Below are positions 1 to 9,316 of a stretch of 64,000 nt of DNA, piece by piece. This DNA comes from Pontibacter fetidus (GTDB lineage: Bacteria; Bacteroidota; Bacteroidia; Cytophagales; Hymenobacteraceae). A program made the translations under genes and the position numbers. Position 1 is the stretch's first letter. Every line of letters starts with the position of its first letter. The stretch spans positions 1 through 64,000 of the forward strand of contig NZ_JAAEAA010000007.1 in the NCBI RefSeq assembly GCF_010119545.1, written 5' to 3'. The notes under the pieces were generated by a model. The model was not told where the DNA came from and did no database searches. It saw only the letters and a program-made list of their open reading frames with translations.

Positions 1-75
1 GTACTGCTCCTCCACCTCATCTACCATGAAACACTCCCGTACACGATAAATGATCTCCTCACTGCTCTTTCTCAT
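1..75 (-). CDS. hypothetical protein, N-terminal fragment (runs off window start)
   Basis: A minus-strand frame opens with ATG at 75 and stays open to the window edge. It encodes 25 residues starting MRKSSEEIIYRV and rich in acidic residues. No family could be recognised from so little. The 150 bp between it and the next gene are non-coding and repetitive, which fits this being the 5' end of a real gene, but the fragment is too short to prove coding. Confidence 0.35.
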   Translation of the reverse strand, partial: MRKSSEEIIYRVRECFMVDEVEEQY

Positions 76-125
76 GCAAGAGAAAACAATCCGCAGTAAC
101 TTAAATTCCTTAACTTAATGACATT

Positions 126-178
126 GGACTCGCGCCAGCAAGGGACTCGCGCCAGCAAGAGACGTACTCGGCAGCAAG
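126..178. repeat. tandem 17-bp repeat, two exact copies plus a degenerate third
   Basis: The unit GGACTCGCGCCAGCAAG occurs at 126-142 and again, identical and directly adjacent, at 143-159. A degraded third copy ending GGCAGCAAG follows to 178. The tail CGCGCCAGCAA reappears at about 38064-38075 at the end of another intergenic repeat block, so this is a dispersed intergenic repeat family. Function unknown. Confidence 0.75.
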
Positions 179-226
179 TTTAGGTGATAATTATAAACTA
201 TAGCCAAAACCCCAATCCTGTTAATC

Positions 227-841
227 CTAAAATCCAGTAAATCCTGATTCAGACAAGATTTGTTCAGAGACCATTGCTGCTGACAGATCCTCCACTTCCA
301 TCACTTCCCCGGATGGCAACTCACCTAACGTTATATCCCCAATTCTTATTCTAACCAAACGCAGGGTAGGAAAACCGGCTGCAGCAGTCATTTTGCGGAC
401 CTGGCGATTTTTGCCTTCGGTTAAGGTAATGGAAACCCAACTCGTGGGGCCGTGGCGGTCGTCGCGGATTTTGCGGCTGCGTTGCGGAAAACCGGGGGCT
501 TGTGCTAACCTGAAAGCGGCGCAGGGAAGAGTTTTATACTTGTCGCCACCGATGCCAATTTCCACGCCTTCCTGCAATAGTTTTATGGCTTCGTCGGTTA
601 TCAGGCCGTCTACCTGGGCATAATATTCTTTCTCGATGTGTTTGCTGCGGACCTGCTCACTTACTTTGCCATTGGTGGTCAGTAATAAAAGGCCTTCGCT
701 GTCTTCATCCAGTCTGCCAATCGCCATGGTTCCTTCCGGGAATTCGTGCAGCTCGCCCAGCATTTTCTTCTTTTTATGCTCGCAAACAAACTGGCTCAGG
801 TAGCCATAAGGCTTATGTACTATAAAATGGCGGTGTATCAT
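227..841 (-). CDS. rluE: 23S rRNA pseudouridine synthase, RluE-like (RsuA/RluB/E/F family)
   Basis: Isomerises a specific uridine of 23S rRNA to pseudouridine; E. coli RluE acts on U2457. The 204-aa protein lacks an N-terminal S4 domain, as RluE does, and is close to its usual length of about 217 aa. The family motif GRLDEDSEGLLLLT is present, with D45 as the predicted catalytic aspartate. The basic motif KNRQVRKM follows near residue 145. The start is the ATG at 841, directly before the MIHRHFIVHKPYG segment that begins the family fold. A monocistronic minus-strand gene; the gap to its upstream neighbour is only 33 bp. The subfamily is assigned from the missing S4 domain and overall motifs, so the exact target uridine is inferred. 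Confidence 0.88.
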   Translation of the reverse strand: MIHRHFIVHKPYGYLSQFVCEHKKKKMLGELHEFPEGTMAIGRLDEDSEGLLLLTTNGKVSEQVRSKHIEKEYYAQVDGLITDEAIKLLQEGVEIGIGGDKYKTLPCAAFRLAQAPGFPQRSRKIRDDRHGPTSWVSITLTEGKNRQVRKMTAAAGFPTLRLVRIRIGDITLGELPSGEVMEVEDLSAAMVSEQILSESGFTGF

Positions 842-874
842 AAGGGGGTACTATAAAGGCGCAAGTTACGCAAT

Positions 875-2356
875 TTATAGTTGTGGCTTTCGGAGCACAC
901 GGCCGGCGCGCTCTCCGGTAAACGTTTCCTGCTCTTTCACTACTTTGCCATTCACGATCACATACCGAAAACCGGTACTCAGCTGCATCGGGTTTTCGTA
1001 AGTAGCATTCGCCTTTATTTCAGTGGGGTCGAATAGTAACAGGTCTGCTTTAAAGCCTGGTTTTATGAAGCCACGGTCCGGTATGCCTATTGTTTCGGCG
1101 GTCAGGCCGGTCATTTTGCGGATGCCTTCTTCGAGCGGGAACAATTGCTTTCCAAATACAAAGGTTTCGATCATTTTGGCAAAAGAACCAAAGCTGCGCG
1201 GGTGATTCATAAAGGGGCTGCCATCGGTACAAAGCATAGTGTTCGGGTATTTCAGTAGGGTATCCTGCAGGGCTTCGTCCATAATAAAATAAGCTCCAAA
1301 CGCGCCGTAAGGTCCAATGTTATCGCGCAGCACTTCTTCAAACGGTTTGTTGAGTTCAGTTGCCACCTGGCCTAAGGTTTTTCCTGCAAATTGGCCTGTG
1401 CCAAGTAACGTTGCCTCCGGACCATTGCGCGAGATGATCTTTTCTTTCAAGAATCGGGTAAGTTCTTCGCTGCGGGTGGCTTTTACTTCCTCGTAGTTAT
1501 AAGGCAGTTTGGCCCAGTCCGGGAACAGGATCTCGATGGAGGTATAGCTGGCCGTGTAAGGGTAAAAGTCTGCAGAAGCTTTTATGCCTTTTGAGCGGGC
1601 ATCATCTAGTAAGTTACAGATCTCTTCGGCACGACTGGTGCCTTTGCCATAAACCACTTTTATATGCGATATCTGTACCGGGCAGTATTTTCCTTGCGAA
1701 AGCAGCTCTTCAATGGCCGGAACTATAGTTGCATCATTTTCGGAGCGCATATGGCTCATGATCATACCACCGCGTTCGCCTACGGTTTTTGCCAGCCGGT
1801 CTAGTTCCGGGGTTTTGCAGTTAAAGCCGGGGTTATATTCCAGGCCGGTCGTCATGCCAAAACAGCCCAGGTCCATACCTTTGTGCAGGAGCTCTTCCAT
1901 TTCGGCAAAGTCTGCTTCAGTTGGTTCGGATTTATACTTAGTCCCGCTCTGCATGCGTATGGTATTGTGGCCTACAAACATCACAATATTCACACCCGGT
2001 TGCAGCTCATCTACACGGTTCATCCAGCTGCTTAGCGGCTCGCCGGAACTATAGCTGTCTTCACTCAGATCGGGGCTGAAACCATCCTGGCCTAGGCAAA
2101 TAGTGGTTACGCCCATTGCCAGGAAATTCTCGAACTCAGGTGTTTTAAATGGCTCGCCGTGCGCGTGGGCATCTATAAAACCAGGAGTAAGTATAAGGCC
2201 GTCTCCATCAATAATCGTTTTGGCTGTGTAAAAAACGGCATTGTGTTTCCCGATCAGGCAAATCTCATCATCTTTCACCCAGACATCTGCCACATAAGGC
2301 GTATTGCCTGTTCCGTCGTAAAGGGTGGCCCCGGTTATCAGCAGTTCGTAAGTCAT
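875..2356 (-). CDS. N-acyl-D-amino-acid deacylase (D-aminoacylase), amidohydrolase superfamily
   Basis: Zinc-dependent hydrolase that removes the acyl group from N-acyl-D-amino acids. The 493-aa chain has the full amidohydrolase layout: an N-terminal beta sandwich (1-60), the metal-binding HxH in GFIDAHAHGEP (H64, H66), barrel segments with SHMRSEND and QISHIKVVYGKG, a catalytic-type aspartate in LCTDGSPFMNHP, and the closing beta domain around PGFKADLLLFDP. Length matches the family (about 480-530 aa). No signal peptide is visible, so it is probably cytoplasmic. It may work in D-amino acid or peptidoglycan turnover. A related specificity (N-acyl-D-glutamate or D-aspartate deacylase) cannot be excluded. 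Confidence 0.85.
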   Translation of the reverse strand: MTYELLITGATLYDGTGNTPYVADVWVKDDEICLIGKHNAVFYTAKTIIDGDGLILTPGFIDAHAHGEPFKTPEFENFLAMGVTTICLGQDGFSPDLSEDSYSSGEPLSSWMNRVDELQPGVNIVMFVGHNTIRMQSGTKYKSEPTEADFAEMEELLHKGMDLGCFGMTTGLEYNPGFNCKTPELDRLAKTVGERGGMIMSHMRSENDATIVPAIEELLSQGKYCPVQISHIKVVYGKGTSRAEEICNLLDDARSKGIKASADFYPYTASYTSIEILFPDWAKLPYNYEEVKATRSEELTRFLKEKIISRNGPEATLLGTGQFAGKTLGQVATELNKPFEEVLRDNIGPYGAFGAYFIMDEALQDTLLKYPNTMLCTDGSPFMNHPRSFGSFAKMIETFVFGKQLFPLEEGIRKMTGLTAETIGIPDRGFIKPGFKADLLLFDPTEIKANATYENPMQLSTGFRYVIVNGKVVKEQETFTGERAGRVLRKPQL

Positions 2357-2426
2357 GTAATGCCTGTTGTGGTTTTAAAAGCTCATACGAACTTACAGAA
2401 TTTTGAAAAGCAAACTATAAAATGGT

Positions 2427-2921
2427 CTATCTTTCGAGCTCTTTTAAGAGGTCTTCCAGGTCCAGGTGGCGGGTGTACATGTACAGGGAGCCATCGGCGT
2501 GGGTTGGCCATTGGGCTTTCGGGCGGTCCCAGTAAAGTTCGAGTCCGTTGTGGTCGGGGTCGTTCAGGTAAATCGCTTCCGAAACACCGTGGTCTGAGGC
2601 GCCGGTTATTGGGTAGTTTGCATCCAGCAACCGCTTAAGTATAGCTGCCAGGTCTTTGCGGGTCGGGTAAAGTATAGCTGCATGAAAAAGCCCGGCCGTA
2701 TTGCGTGGCGCCGGATCACCACCTTTGCTGAACCAGGTATTAAGCCCGATATGATGATGGTAGCCGCCAGCCGATACAAAAGCCGCGTCTTCGCCATACA
2801 TCTGCGTTAGCTCAAACCCGAGCACGCCAGTGTAAAATTCCAGCGCCCGTGGCAAATCCGATACTTTTAAATGCACATGGCCAATGCTGGTTTGCGCAGG
2901 CGCCTTATATTTCTCTTCCAT
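2427..2921 (-). CDS. VOC-family protein (glyoxalase/extradiol dioxygenase-like)
   Basis: The 164-aa protein has a vicinal-oxygen-chelate fold: it begins IGHVHLKVSDLPRALEFYTG and carries GGYHHHIGLNTW and NDPDHNGLELYWDRP. It resembles the first half of CatE-type catechol 2,3-dioxygenases (about 280 aa) and lacks the second VOC unit. Metal-ligand candidates are the His of the first strand, the HHH cluster near residues 57-59 and the Glu of GLELYW. It lies 70 bp upstream of the deacylase on the same strand, perhaps co-transcribed. The substrate is unknown: it could be a lyase, isomerase or dioxygenase, and no ring-cleavage pathway genes are nearby. Confidence 0.75.
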   Translation of the reverse strand: MEEKYKAPAQTSIGHVHLKVSDLPRALEFYTGVLGFELTQMYGEDAAFVSAGGYHHHIGLNTWFSKGGDPAPRNTAGLFHAAILYPTRKDLAAILKRLLDANYPITGASDHGVSEAIYLNDPDHNGLELYWDRPKAQWPTHADGSLYMYTRHLDLEDLLKELER

Positions 2922-3017
2922 GGTGGTAGTAGCTTTCAGTTAGTATACTAAATACTGCCCTTAAAAGATGACCAAACTACCCTAAACTATAGTTTAACTA
3001 TAATGAAGCACTAAAAA

Positions 3018-3052
3018 AGCAAAGGGCACCCGGTTTGCAGGTGCCTTTTGTT
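3018..3052 (-). terminator. rho-independent terminator after the PA14/T9SS gene
   Basis: Stem AAAGGGCACC (3021-3030) pairs with GGTGCCTTT (3040-3048) with one bulged G. On the minus strand a TTTTTT run follows. It sits about 90 bp downstream of the stop of the 3139-5676 gene. Confidence 0.75.
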
Positions 3053-3138
3053 GTTACGTAAATAATTCAGTGTTTCTTTTTCAAGCTATCGTATCAGCCT
3101 TTTCACGGCTAAGTATACTAACTTCAGTTCTAAAGTGG

Positions 3139-5676
3139 TCATTCTTTTACGATCTTTAAGGTTTTGCTTTGGCCTGTACTGTCAGTGTATTTTAGTAAGT
3201 AAAGTCCTTGCCGTAACCTGGCTGCAGTTAAGTCCAGGTATAGGTTGTTGTTCACTGCTTTGGGGTTTTGCAGCCTGTACTTTACCTGGCCCAGTTGGGT
3301 TAATATAACTACTTCCTTAACTATAGTTCCTGGTGAGCCAAGATCCAGTTGTAACGCATTTTTAAAGGGATTCGGGTAAGCTGTTGGCTCACTTTCAGGT
3401 TCTGTGGAGGCAGGAGTTGCTATAGTTGCAGCCGCTATACTTTGGGTAGCAAGGCTAGTAGTAGTTACCGGTGAGAGCCTGTTGCCTGCAATTGGCCTTT
3501 CGAGTGTTCCGTTAGGTAGCTGCCAGCCCACAGCCAGGTGGTCTCCGCCCCAGTGTTCCAACATCACGGCTTCTATGTAATAACGTTTGCCGGCTTCCAG
3601 GGCTATAGTTGCTGATTTCTGGGATCCGAATTTGCTCCACTCGCGCGGGTTTGTCCAGCCAACTATAGAGGCGATCTTAGTCTTTTTTGCAGGGTCTTCC
3701 GAAGTGCTCAGGTATAGTTCCGAAAAATCATCCGAAGCGATCCAGAAGGTATAGTTGCCTGTTGCTGGGGCAGTTACATAGCCTGCAATGCGCTGGCCAT
3801 AGTCATCTCCTAGGTTCTGCGGTGCTTCAAACAATGTAAGTTCAGTGGTTGTGGTGGGGTTGGTGGTGGGTACTGCGCTTACACCTTCACCCAACACCCT
3901 GGCCCAGTATTTCCGGGTTATTTTGCCGGTAGTGGCAGGTGGTGTTGCGGTTGGTGTACTGGGAGTCGGTGCTGCACTGCCAACCGGCGAAAGCCTGTTT
4001 CCGGCAATCGGGCGCTCCATGGTACCGTTTGGTAATTGCCATCCTACCGCTAAATGATCACCGCCCCATATTTCCAGCATCACCGCCTCTATGTAATAAC
4101 GCTTGCCGGCTTCAAGGGTAATTTTTACGGATTGCTGCGAGGCAAACCGCGTCCATTCGCGGGCACCGGAATACCCCGTAACAGAGGCAATCTTTACTTT
4201 TTTGGTTGGGTCTTCGGAAGTGCTCAGGTATAGTTCCGAATGGTCATCCGAGGCGATCCAGAACGTGTATTGCCCTGTTGCAGGGGCTGTTACATACCCG
4301 CGCACACGTTGCCCGTAATCATCCCCTTGGTTCTTCGGCGACTCAAATAAGGTAAGCTCAGTTACGGTGGTTGGGTTGGTGGTTGGCACTACGCTAACGC
4401 CAGTGCCGTATACATTTGCCCAAAACTCACGGGTTATTTTACCGGCTGCTGTGGTTGGCTCAGACGGAGCCAGTTGTGGCGTGGAAGATGCAGATCCGTT
4501 GGGGCCTAATAAAATGCCTTTGGCTGTCAGTTTCTGTTGCCATAATGTAAACTCATCAGCTTCCGTGTCCTGGCTTATCGGGCCTTCGTAGTGGGTGTTG
4601 TTAGTATAGCTGGCCCAAGCATTTTCAGTCCAGTCGTTACGGTCGCCGGGCCAGTTCCAGGCGGTTATGCCCACCAGGTTATTGTCTATAGAATTGGCAT
4701 AAGTAGCGCCGGAACTATGGTAATCGCGGGTCCAGATGCCCGAAGTATTCATCTGGAAACGCGTACCGTCGGGGTACAATGCTGAGTTTATGGCGCGGTT
4801 ATGATGGTACCTGATGTGGTTACCGCCAGCAATGCCCATGCTATGGTTGCCCAGGTTTACCAATTGGTTTTCAAACACATCTATATGCCGTGTAGCAGAG
4901 CTTGTATCCGCAGTAGATTCTGATAAAATACCCCCGCCAGAATAGCTGCTCTGGTTGGCTGGGTAAGGGTAAGCACCCTGTATGTAGTTGTTATGAATGC
5001 GGATAGGAGAGTCGGGAGTGCCCTGCGTGTTAAACAGGCTTATGTTATCTTCAACCACCGAGTTATTGGGCTCGTTCATGACCTGGTTCCAGGCAATTTC
5101 GGCATTACGTATGGGTTTTCGGAAATTGAGCTGCACAAACTGAACAAGCTCGTGGCCGCCGTACACGCGCCCGTCTATGTTCTTTGCCTTGTTATACCTG
5201 ATCCGGATAGTGTTACCCGTAGTATTGTCGCCATTGTAGGTAACGCCCAGATAAATGCCGGCTGTGTTTTCGAGATAGCAATTTTCCACTACCACGTTCC
5301 GGAAAACATCTACCGTAAGAAAATGCCTGGCCTTTTTATAGTTGACCCAAGGGGTGGGTTGTATGCCGTAGCCGTTGGTGTGGCGCACTGTTATGTTGGC
5401 ATATGCGCCCCAGCTTTTTATCAGGTAACCGGCACCGCGTATGTTTGAGTTTGTGATGATAACCGGCTCAGACGTGCGCACCTCAACAGCCGGAATTTCA
5501 GAGTCAGTGGATTGCCAGTTGCCGGTATAGGTACCGCCTTGGGTTATTACCAGCGGCCCGGAATAGGATTGTGCAACTGCGCCTAACGGAAGTAGGAGGG
5601 TAGCCAGGAACAGAACTGGCAGGATGTAAAAAATGAAATTTGAAGTTGTTTCCGTGTACACATTTTTTTGTGCCAT
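3139..5676 (-). CDS. secreted right-handed beta-helix protein with two PA14 domains and a T9SS sorting domain
   Basis: An 845-aa exported protein. A signal peptide covers about residues 12-36 (hydrophobic core FIFYILPVLFLATLLL, then AVAQS). Residues 40-340 look like a parallel beta-helix, with many Asn-rich turns such as VVVENCY and IRYHHNR. Two PA14 domains follow at about 413-564 and 585-736. They are nearly duplicate copies, sharing GDDYGQR, YTFWIASDD, ELYLSTSEDP and GGDHLAVGWQLPNGT. A Ser/Thr/Pro linker leads to the C-terminal T9SS type A sorting domain (about 765-845), with YPNPFKNALQLD and a final LKIVKE. PA14 domains generally bind carbohydrate, so a cell-surface role in glycan binding or cleavage is likely, but no catalytic site was recognised. 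Upstream lies a long AT-rich gap that should hold its promoter. Confidence 0.85.
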   Translation of the reverse strand: MAQKNVYTETTSNFIFYILPVLFLATLLLPLGAVAQSYSGPLVITQGGTYTGNWQSTDSEIPAVEVRTSEPVIITNSNIRGAGYLIKSWGAYANITVRHTNGYGIQPTPWVNYKKARHFLTVDVFRNVVVENCYLENTAGIYLGVTYNGDNTTGNTIRIRYNKAKNIDGRVYGGHELVQFVQLNFRKPIRNAEIAWNQVMNEPNNSVVEDNISLFNTQGTPDSPIRIHNNYIQGAYPYPANQSSYSGGGILSESTADTSSATRHIDVFENQLVNLGNHSMGIAGGNHIRYHHNRAINSALYPDGTRFQMNTSGIWTRDYHSSGATYANSIDNNLVGITAWNWPGDRNDWTENAWASYTNNTHYEGPISQDTEADEFTLWQQKLTAKGILLGPNGSASSTPQLAPSEPTTAAGKITREFWANVYGTGVSVVPTTNPTTVTELTLFESPKNQGDDYGQRVRGYVTAPATGQYTFWIASDDHSELYLSTSEDPTKKVKIASVTGYSGAREWTRFASQQSVKITLEAGKRYYIEAVMLEIWGGDHLAVGWQLPNGTMERPIAGNRLSPVGSAAPTPSTPTATPPATTGKITRKYWARVLGEGVSAVPTTNPTTTTELTLFEAPQNLGDDYGQRIAGYVTAPATGNYTFWIASDDFSELYLSTSEDPAKKTKIASIVGWTNPREWSKFGSQKSATIALEAGKRYYIEAVMLEHWGGDHLAVGWQLPNGTLERPIAGNRLSPVTTTSLATQSIAAATIATPASTEPESEPTAYPNPFKNALQLDLGSPGTIVKEVVILTQLGQVKYRLQNPKAVNNNLYLDLTAARLRQGLYLLKYTDSTGQSKTLKIVKE

Positions 5677-6346
5677 AATGCAAGAGTAAAGTTTCTGAAT
5701 ATATAACTATGCTAATATTGTAGGCGAACAAAATATGAATAAACCGAGGCAAAGCTATAGTTAAAAATGCATTAAATCATAATTAAGATAAAAAAAGTTT
5801 AAAAATATACAATTTTTGGTTAGTTTATATTGCACTGTAAAATCAAAAGAAAACCTTAATATAAACTGCTGATATATTGTTAAATGCGCATAAAATCATC
5901 TTTTCATACTTTTAAAGTATAATTTGTAACCATTTGTTAAGGCTGGATTTATTGCACTGGTTTAGGAGCGTTCGGAAGTGAAAAAAAATAATATTCAGAA
6001 AATAGGATATAATCGTTTTTAGTGCCAGTTTTTTGAAAATTGCTTTTACCTGCACTAACTATAGTTTGCATGCTGGGCTATCGTTAAAGAATCAAAGTTG
6101 ATTAAAGTACCCTTCGGAGCGTGGCTTACCTTACCAGGTAAAAGGTAGTTCCGGACACAAAAGGTAGGGAGCGTGCAGGTGTTAAACCCGTAAATTTTAA
6201 GCGCAAACTATAGCTGTTTTACATAGTTATTTGCTTGCTTCCTTATCGCTTTTATACTTCATTTGTAAACAGTCTTGCAACTATACTTTAGCAGGCATCT
6301 TTCTTGTTAATGAGGTAAATGCGAGGCTTCTTTTGAGCACTGAACT
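5677..6346. other. 670-bp intergenic region, no gene seen
   Basis: This gap separates two divergently transcribed genes. The 5760-5990 part is very AT-rich, suited to promoters. AACTATAG words occur near 6058 and 6207. No convincing ORF, RNA gene or strong hairpin was found. Confidence 0.6.
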
Positions 6347-6901
6347 ATGGAAGATCTGACGTTATTTATGGTGATGGTAGGGTGCCGCCCGCCCGGCAGA
6401 AATACCGAACAGCACGATGTACTTTTCGGGATAGCCCCAACTATAAAAGACATGGTGCCACAAATTAAAAAGTTCTGGCCCGGTGCCGGCAGCATACACG
6501 TTGATGCCTGGCGTAAAGTAACCCATGTTAACGGTTACCAGGTACGCATCAGACCAAAATCACACCCTGACATCTCCGAAAAGAAACTATACTTCCTGAA
6601 CCTGGGAGGCTACAAACCTGGCGAGTTCGATGAGTTTCATTATAAGATGGTGGTAGTGGCAGATAATGCTGCAGGCGCTTTACAGCTGGCCAAGAAAACT
6701 GCTTTCTACAAACATACCGGCTTTAAAGGGGCATCCTCGCATATAGATGACAAATATGGCGTGGATATAGACGACCTGCACCAGATAAAGGATATACTGC
6801 CCCCGGACCAGAAAATGCTATATGGCCTCAGTATAGAACCAACAGACAGCGATACCACGGACGCGTTAAACCTGGGCTATTTTCCGTTGCATAAACTGTA
6901 A
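6347..6901 (+). CDS. DUF1543-type conserved protein
   Basis: A 184-aa soluble protein of unknown function. It begins MEDLTLFMVMVGCRPPGR with the EQHDVLFGIA segment, and repeats a related pattern later (YFLNLGGYKPGEFDEFHYKMVVVA), which is the two-unit pattern I associate with the DUF1543 family. No signal peptide or membrane segment is visible. It lies 78 bp upstream of an ABC export operon on the same strand. No reaction can be assigned. Confidence 0.65.
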   Translation: MEDLTLFMVMVGCRPPGRNTEQHDVLFGIAPTIKDMVPQIKKFWPGAGSIHVDAWRKVTHVNGYQVRIRPKSHPDISEKKLYFLNLGGYKPGEFDEFHYKMVVVADNAAGALQLAKKTAFYKHTGFKGASSHIDDKYGVDIDDLHQIKDILPPDQKMLYGLSIEPTDSDTTDALNLGYFPLHKL

Positions 6902-6979
6902 ACCCCTCAAACCCCAAGCTGGTATACCTGTTCTACAGTAAGTGCTAACATACACCACATCACTATAGTATAATCACCC

Positions 6980-8059
6980 ATGAAGCTATACTTCCCGATC
7001 TTTTTTATAGTACTGCTGACAGCCTGCACCGGCAACCAGGAGACCACGCACCCTGTGGTAGAAGACATAACGGAAGCGGTGTATGCCTCGGGGGTGGTAA
7101 AGAGCAAAGACCAGTACGAGGTGTTTCCGAAGGTGAGCGGCATTGTGCAGCAGTTGCTGGTAACCGAAGGCGATGTGGTGAAGAAAGGCGCCCCACTTAT
7201 GAAACTTGAAAACGACGCCGCCCGGCTAAATACCGAAAATGCCCGCATTGCCGCCAAATATGCCCGCGTAAGCGCCAACTCTGAAAAACTGAACGAACTG
7301 CGCGAAGCAATTGCCCTGGCCCGAAGCAAAAAGCAGAACGACTCGCTGCTACTGGCCAGGCAGCGTAATTTGTGGGCCAGCAAAATTGGTACGCGGGTAG
7401 AGTTGGAGCAACGCGAGCTGAACTATAAAAACTCGGTTACAAACTATAAGTCGGCCATACTGCGGTACAACGACCTTAAAAAGCAACTTAGTTTTGCGGC
7501 AAGGCAATCAGAAAAAAGTTTGCAGATAAGCGAGACCATGGCTGAAGACTATACCGTTAAAAGCGAGACAAACGGCAAGGTATATAGTGTGCTGAAAGAG
7601 AAAGGCGAAATGGTAAGCCCGCAAATGCCCGTAGCTATAGTTGGCGATGCCGACGAATTTATACTGGAGCTGCAGGTAGATGAATATGACATAGCCCGCA
7701 TAAAGCCCGGCCAGAAGGTATTGCTAAACCTGGACAGCTACAAAGGCCAGGTTTTTGAAGCCAGAGTATACAAAATAAACCCATCCATGAACGAGCGGAC
7801 ACGCTCTTTTACCGTAGAAGCCAGCTTTACCACCACACCACCGGCGCTTTACCCCAACCTCACCACCGAAGCCAACATTGTTATCCAAACCAAAAAGAAC
7901 GCCCTCATTATTCCGAGGGAGTACCTGGTAGACGGCTCGTTTGTGCTGACCGAAGACAAAGAAAAGAAGAAGGTAAAAACCGGTCTGAAAGATTACCAGA
8001 AAGTAGAGATACTGGAAGGGCTGACAAAAGATGACGTGATCGTAAAACCGGCCCAATGA
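6980..8059 (+). CDS. periplasmic adaptor (HlyD/MacA-type membrane fusion) lipoprotein
   Basis: A 359-aa lipoprotein: signal sequence MKLYFPIFFIVLLTAC with lipobox LTAC, C16 lipidated. After it come the beta-barrel/lipoyl halves (YEVFPKVSGIVQQLLVTEGD near residues 47-65 and the matching SETNGKVYSVLKEKGEMV near 195), separated by a helical hairpin of about 110 residues (81-190). It bridges an inner-membrane ABC permease to an outer-membrane channel. The stop overlaps the permease start by 4 bp (ATGA), and the ATPase follows, so the three form one tripartite efflux operon. No TolC gene is adjacent, so an outer-membrane partner must be encoded elsewhere. The substrate is unknown. Confidence 0.85.
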   Translation: MKLYFPIFFIVLLTACTGNQETTHPVVEDITEAVYASGVVKSKDQYEVFPKVSGIVQQLLVTEGDVVKKGAPLMKLENDAARLNTENARIAAKYARVSANSEKLNELREAIALARSKKQNDSLLLARQRNLWASKIGTRVELEQRELNYKNSVTNYKSAILRYNDLKKQLSFAARQSEKSLQISETMAEDYTVKSETNGKVYSVLKEKGEMVSPQMPVAIVGDADEFILELQVDEYDIARIKPGQKVLLNLDSYKGQVFEARVYKINPSMNERTRSFTVEASFTTTPPALYPNLTTEANIVIQTKKNALIIPREYLVDGSFVLTEDKEKKKVKTGLKDYQKVEILEGLTKDDVIVKPAQ

Positions 8060-9315
8060 ACGTAAAACTCATTTTCGGGATAGCCAGATCGCTGTTGCTG
8101 GCCCGCCTGGGGCAAACGCTGGTAGCGGCCATTGGGGTTGCGTTCAGTATTGCCATGTTTGTTACGCTGCTTGGTTTTATGAACGGCCTCAACGACCTCC
8201 TCGACGGCCTGATCCTGAACCGGACCCCGCACGTGCGCCTTTACAACGAGATCAAACCCAGCGAAGATCAGCCTATCAATTCCGCATCCGGGTACAAAGA
8301 TTCCTACAACTTTATCAGCTCAGTAAAATCGGGCATTAGCCGCCAGGAGATATACAACAGCGGCCCAATTACTGAAGCCCTTAAAAATGACCCGCGCGTA
8401 TTGGGTGTGGCCCCCAAATTAACAGCCCAGGTGTTTTTTAACGAAGGCACTATAGACATAACCGGCGTTATAAACGGGGTAGATGTAGAAGAGGAAATGC
8501 GGCTTTTCAAGTTCCGGGATTATGTAACGGCGGGCTCGGCTATAGATGCAAAAAACATAGCCAACAGCATTGTACTTGGCAAAGGCCTGGCCGAAATTCT
8601 GGCTGCGGATATTGGCGATGTAGTGCAGGTAACCACTGTGCAGGGCGAGCGCTTCCCGCTGAAGGTGGTAGGCTATTTTCAGTCGGGCATTCAGGAAATT
8701 GATAAGGTACAGAGCTACGCCTCTATAGTTACTACTCAAAAGCTACTGGGCAAACCGGCCAATTATATCACCGACATCCAGGTAAAACTGAACGACCTGA
8801 ACATGGCGCCTGCTGTTGCTAAAGAATATGAGCAGAAATTTGGTATCGATGCAGAAGACATTCAGACAGCAAATTCACAGTTCGAGACGGGCAGCAATGT
8901 ACGGTCTATTATTTCGTATGCGGTGGGTATAACCTTACTGGTGGTGGCGGGCTTCGGCATTTTCAATATCCTGAATATGATGATCTACGAGAAAATGGAT
9001 TCGATTGCCATATTAAAAGCTACCGGCTTTTCGGGCCGCGACGTGAACCGGATTTTTCTTTTGATAGCACTAAGTATAGGTTTTTTTGGCGGTGTGGTCG
9101 GGCTGATAGCTGGGTTTGGGTTTTCCGTCATCATCGATAACATTCCGTTTAATACGGCTGCCTTACCAACTATAAAAACCTACCCGGTAAACTATAGCCC
9201 CATCTTTTACTTTATAGGCGGGGTGTTTTCGATCATCACTACCTATTTAGCAGGTTTTTTCCCGGCCCGCAAGGCCAGCAAAATCGACCCGGTAGAAATT
9301 ATTAGAGGCAAGTAA
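8056..9315 (+). CDS. ABC transporter permease, MacB/LolC/FtsX type
   Basis: A 419-aa inner-membrane protein with the MacB/FtsX plan: one N-terminal membrane helix (about 12-38), a large periplasmic domain (about 40-280), and three C-terminal helices (about 285-310, 335-360, 385-405). The conserved cytoplasmic coupling segment IYEKMDSIAILKATGFSGRDV lies between helices 2 and 3. The ending PARKASKIDPVEIIRGK is the family hallmark. The start ATG overlaps the adaptor stop by 4 bp, indicating translational coupling. It works with the following ATPase and the preceding adaptor. Confidence 0.88.
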   Translation: MNVKLIFGIARSLLLARLGQTLVAAIGVAFSIAMFVTLLGFMNGLNDLLDGLILNRTPHVRLYNEIKPSEDQPINSASGYKDSYNFISSVKSGISRQEIYNSGPITEALKNDPRVLGVAPKLTAQVFFNEGTIDITGVINGVDVEEEMRLFKFRDYVTAGSAIDAKNIANSIVLGKGLAEILAADIGDVVQVTTVQGERFPLKVVGYFQSGIQEIDKVQSYASIVTTQKLLGKPANYITDIQVKLNDLNMAPAVAKEYEQKFGIDAEDIQTANSQFETGSNVRSIISYAVGITLLVVAGFGIFNILNMMIYEKMDSIAILKATGFSGRDVNRIFLLIALSIGFFGGVVGLIAGFGFSVIIDNIPFNTAALPTIKTYPVNYSPIFYFIGGVFSIITTYLAGFFPARKASKIDPVEIIRGK

Positions 9316-9316
9316 G

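Noticed and set aside
2159..2638. 159-codon plus-strand frame spanning the deacylase/VOC junction
   Set aside because: It overlaps two clear minus-strand genes and shows no recognisable protein pattern.
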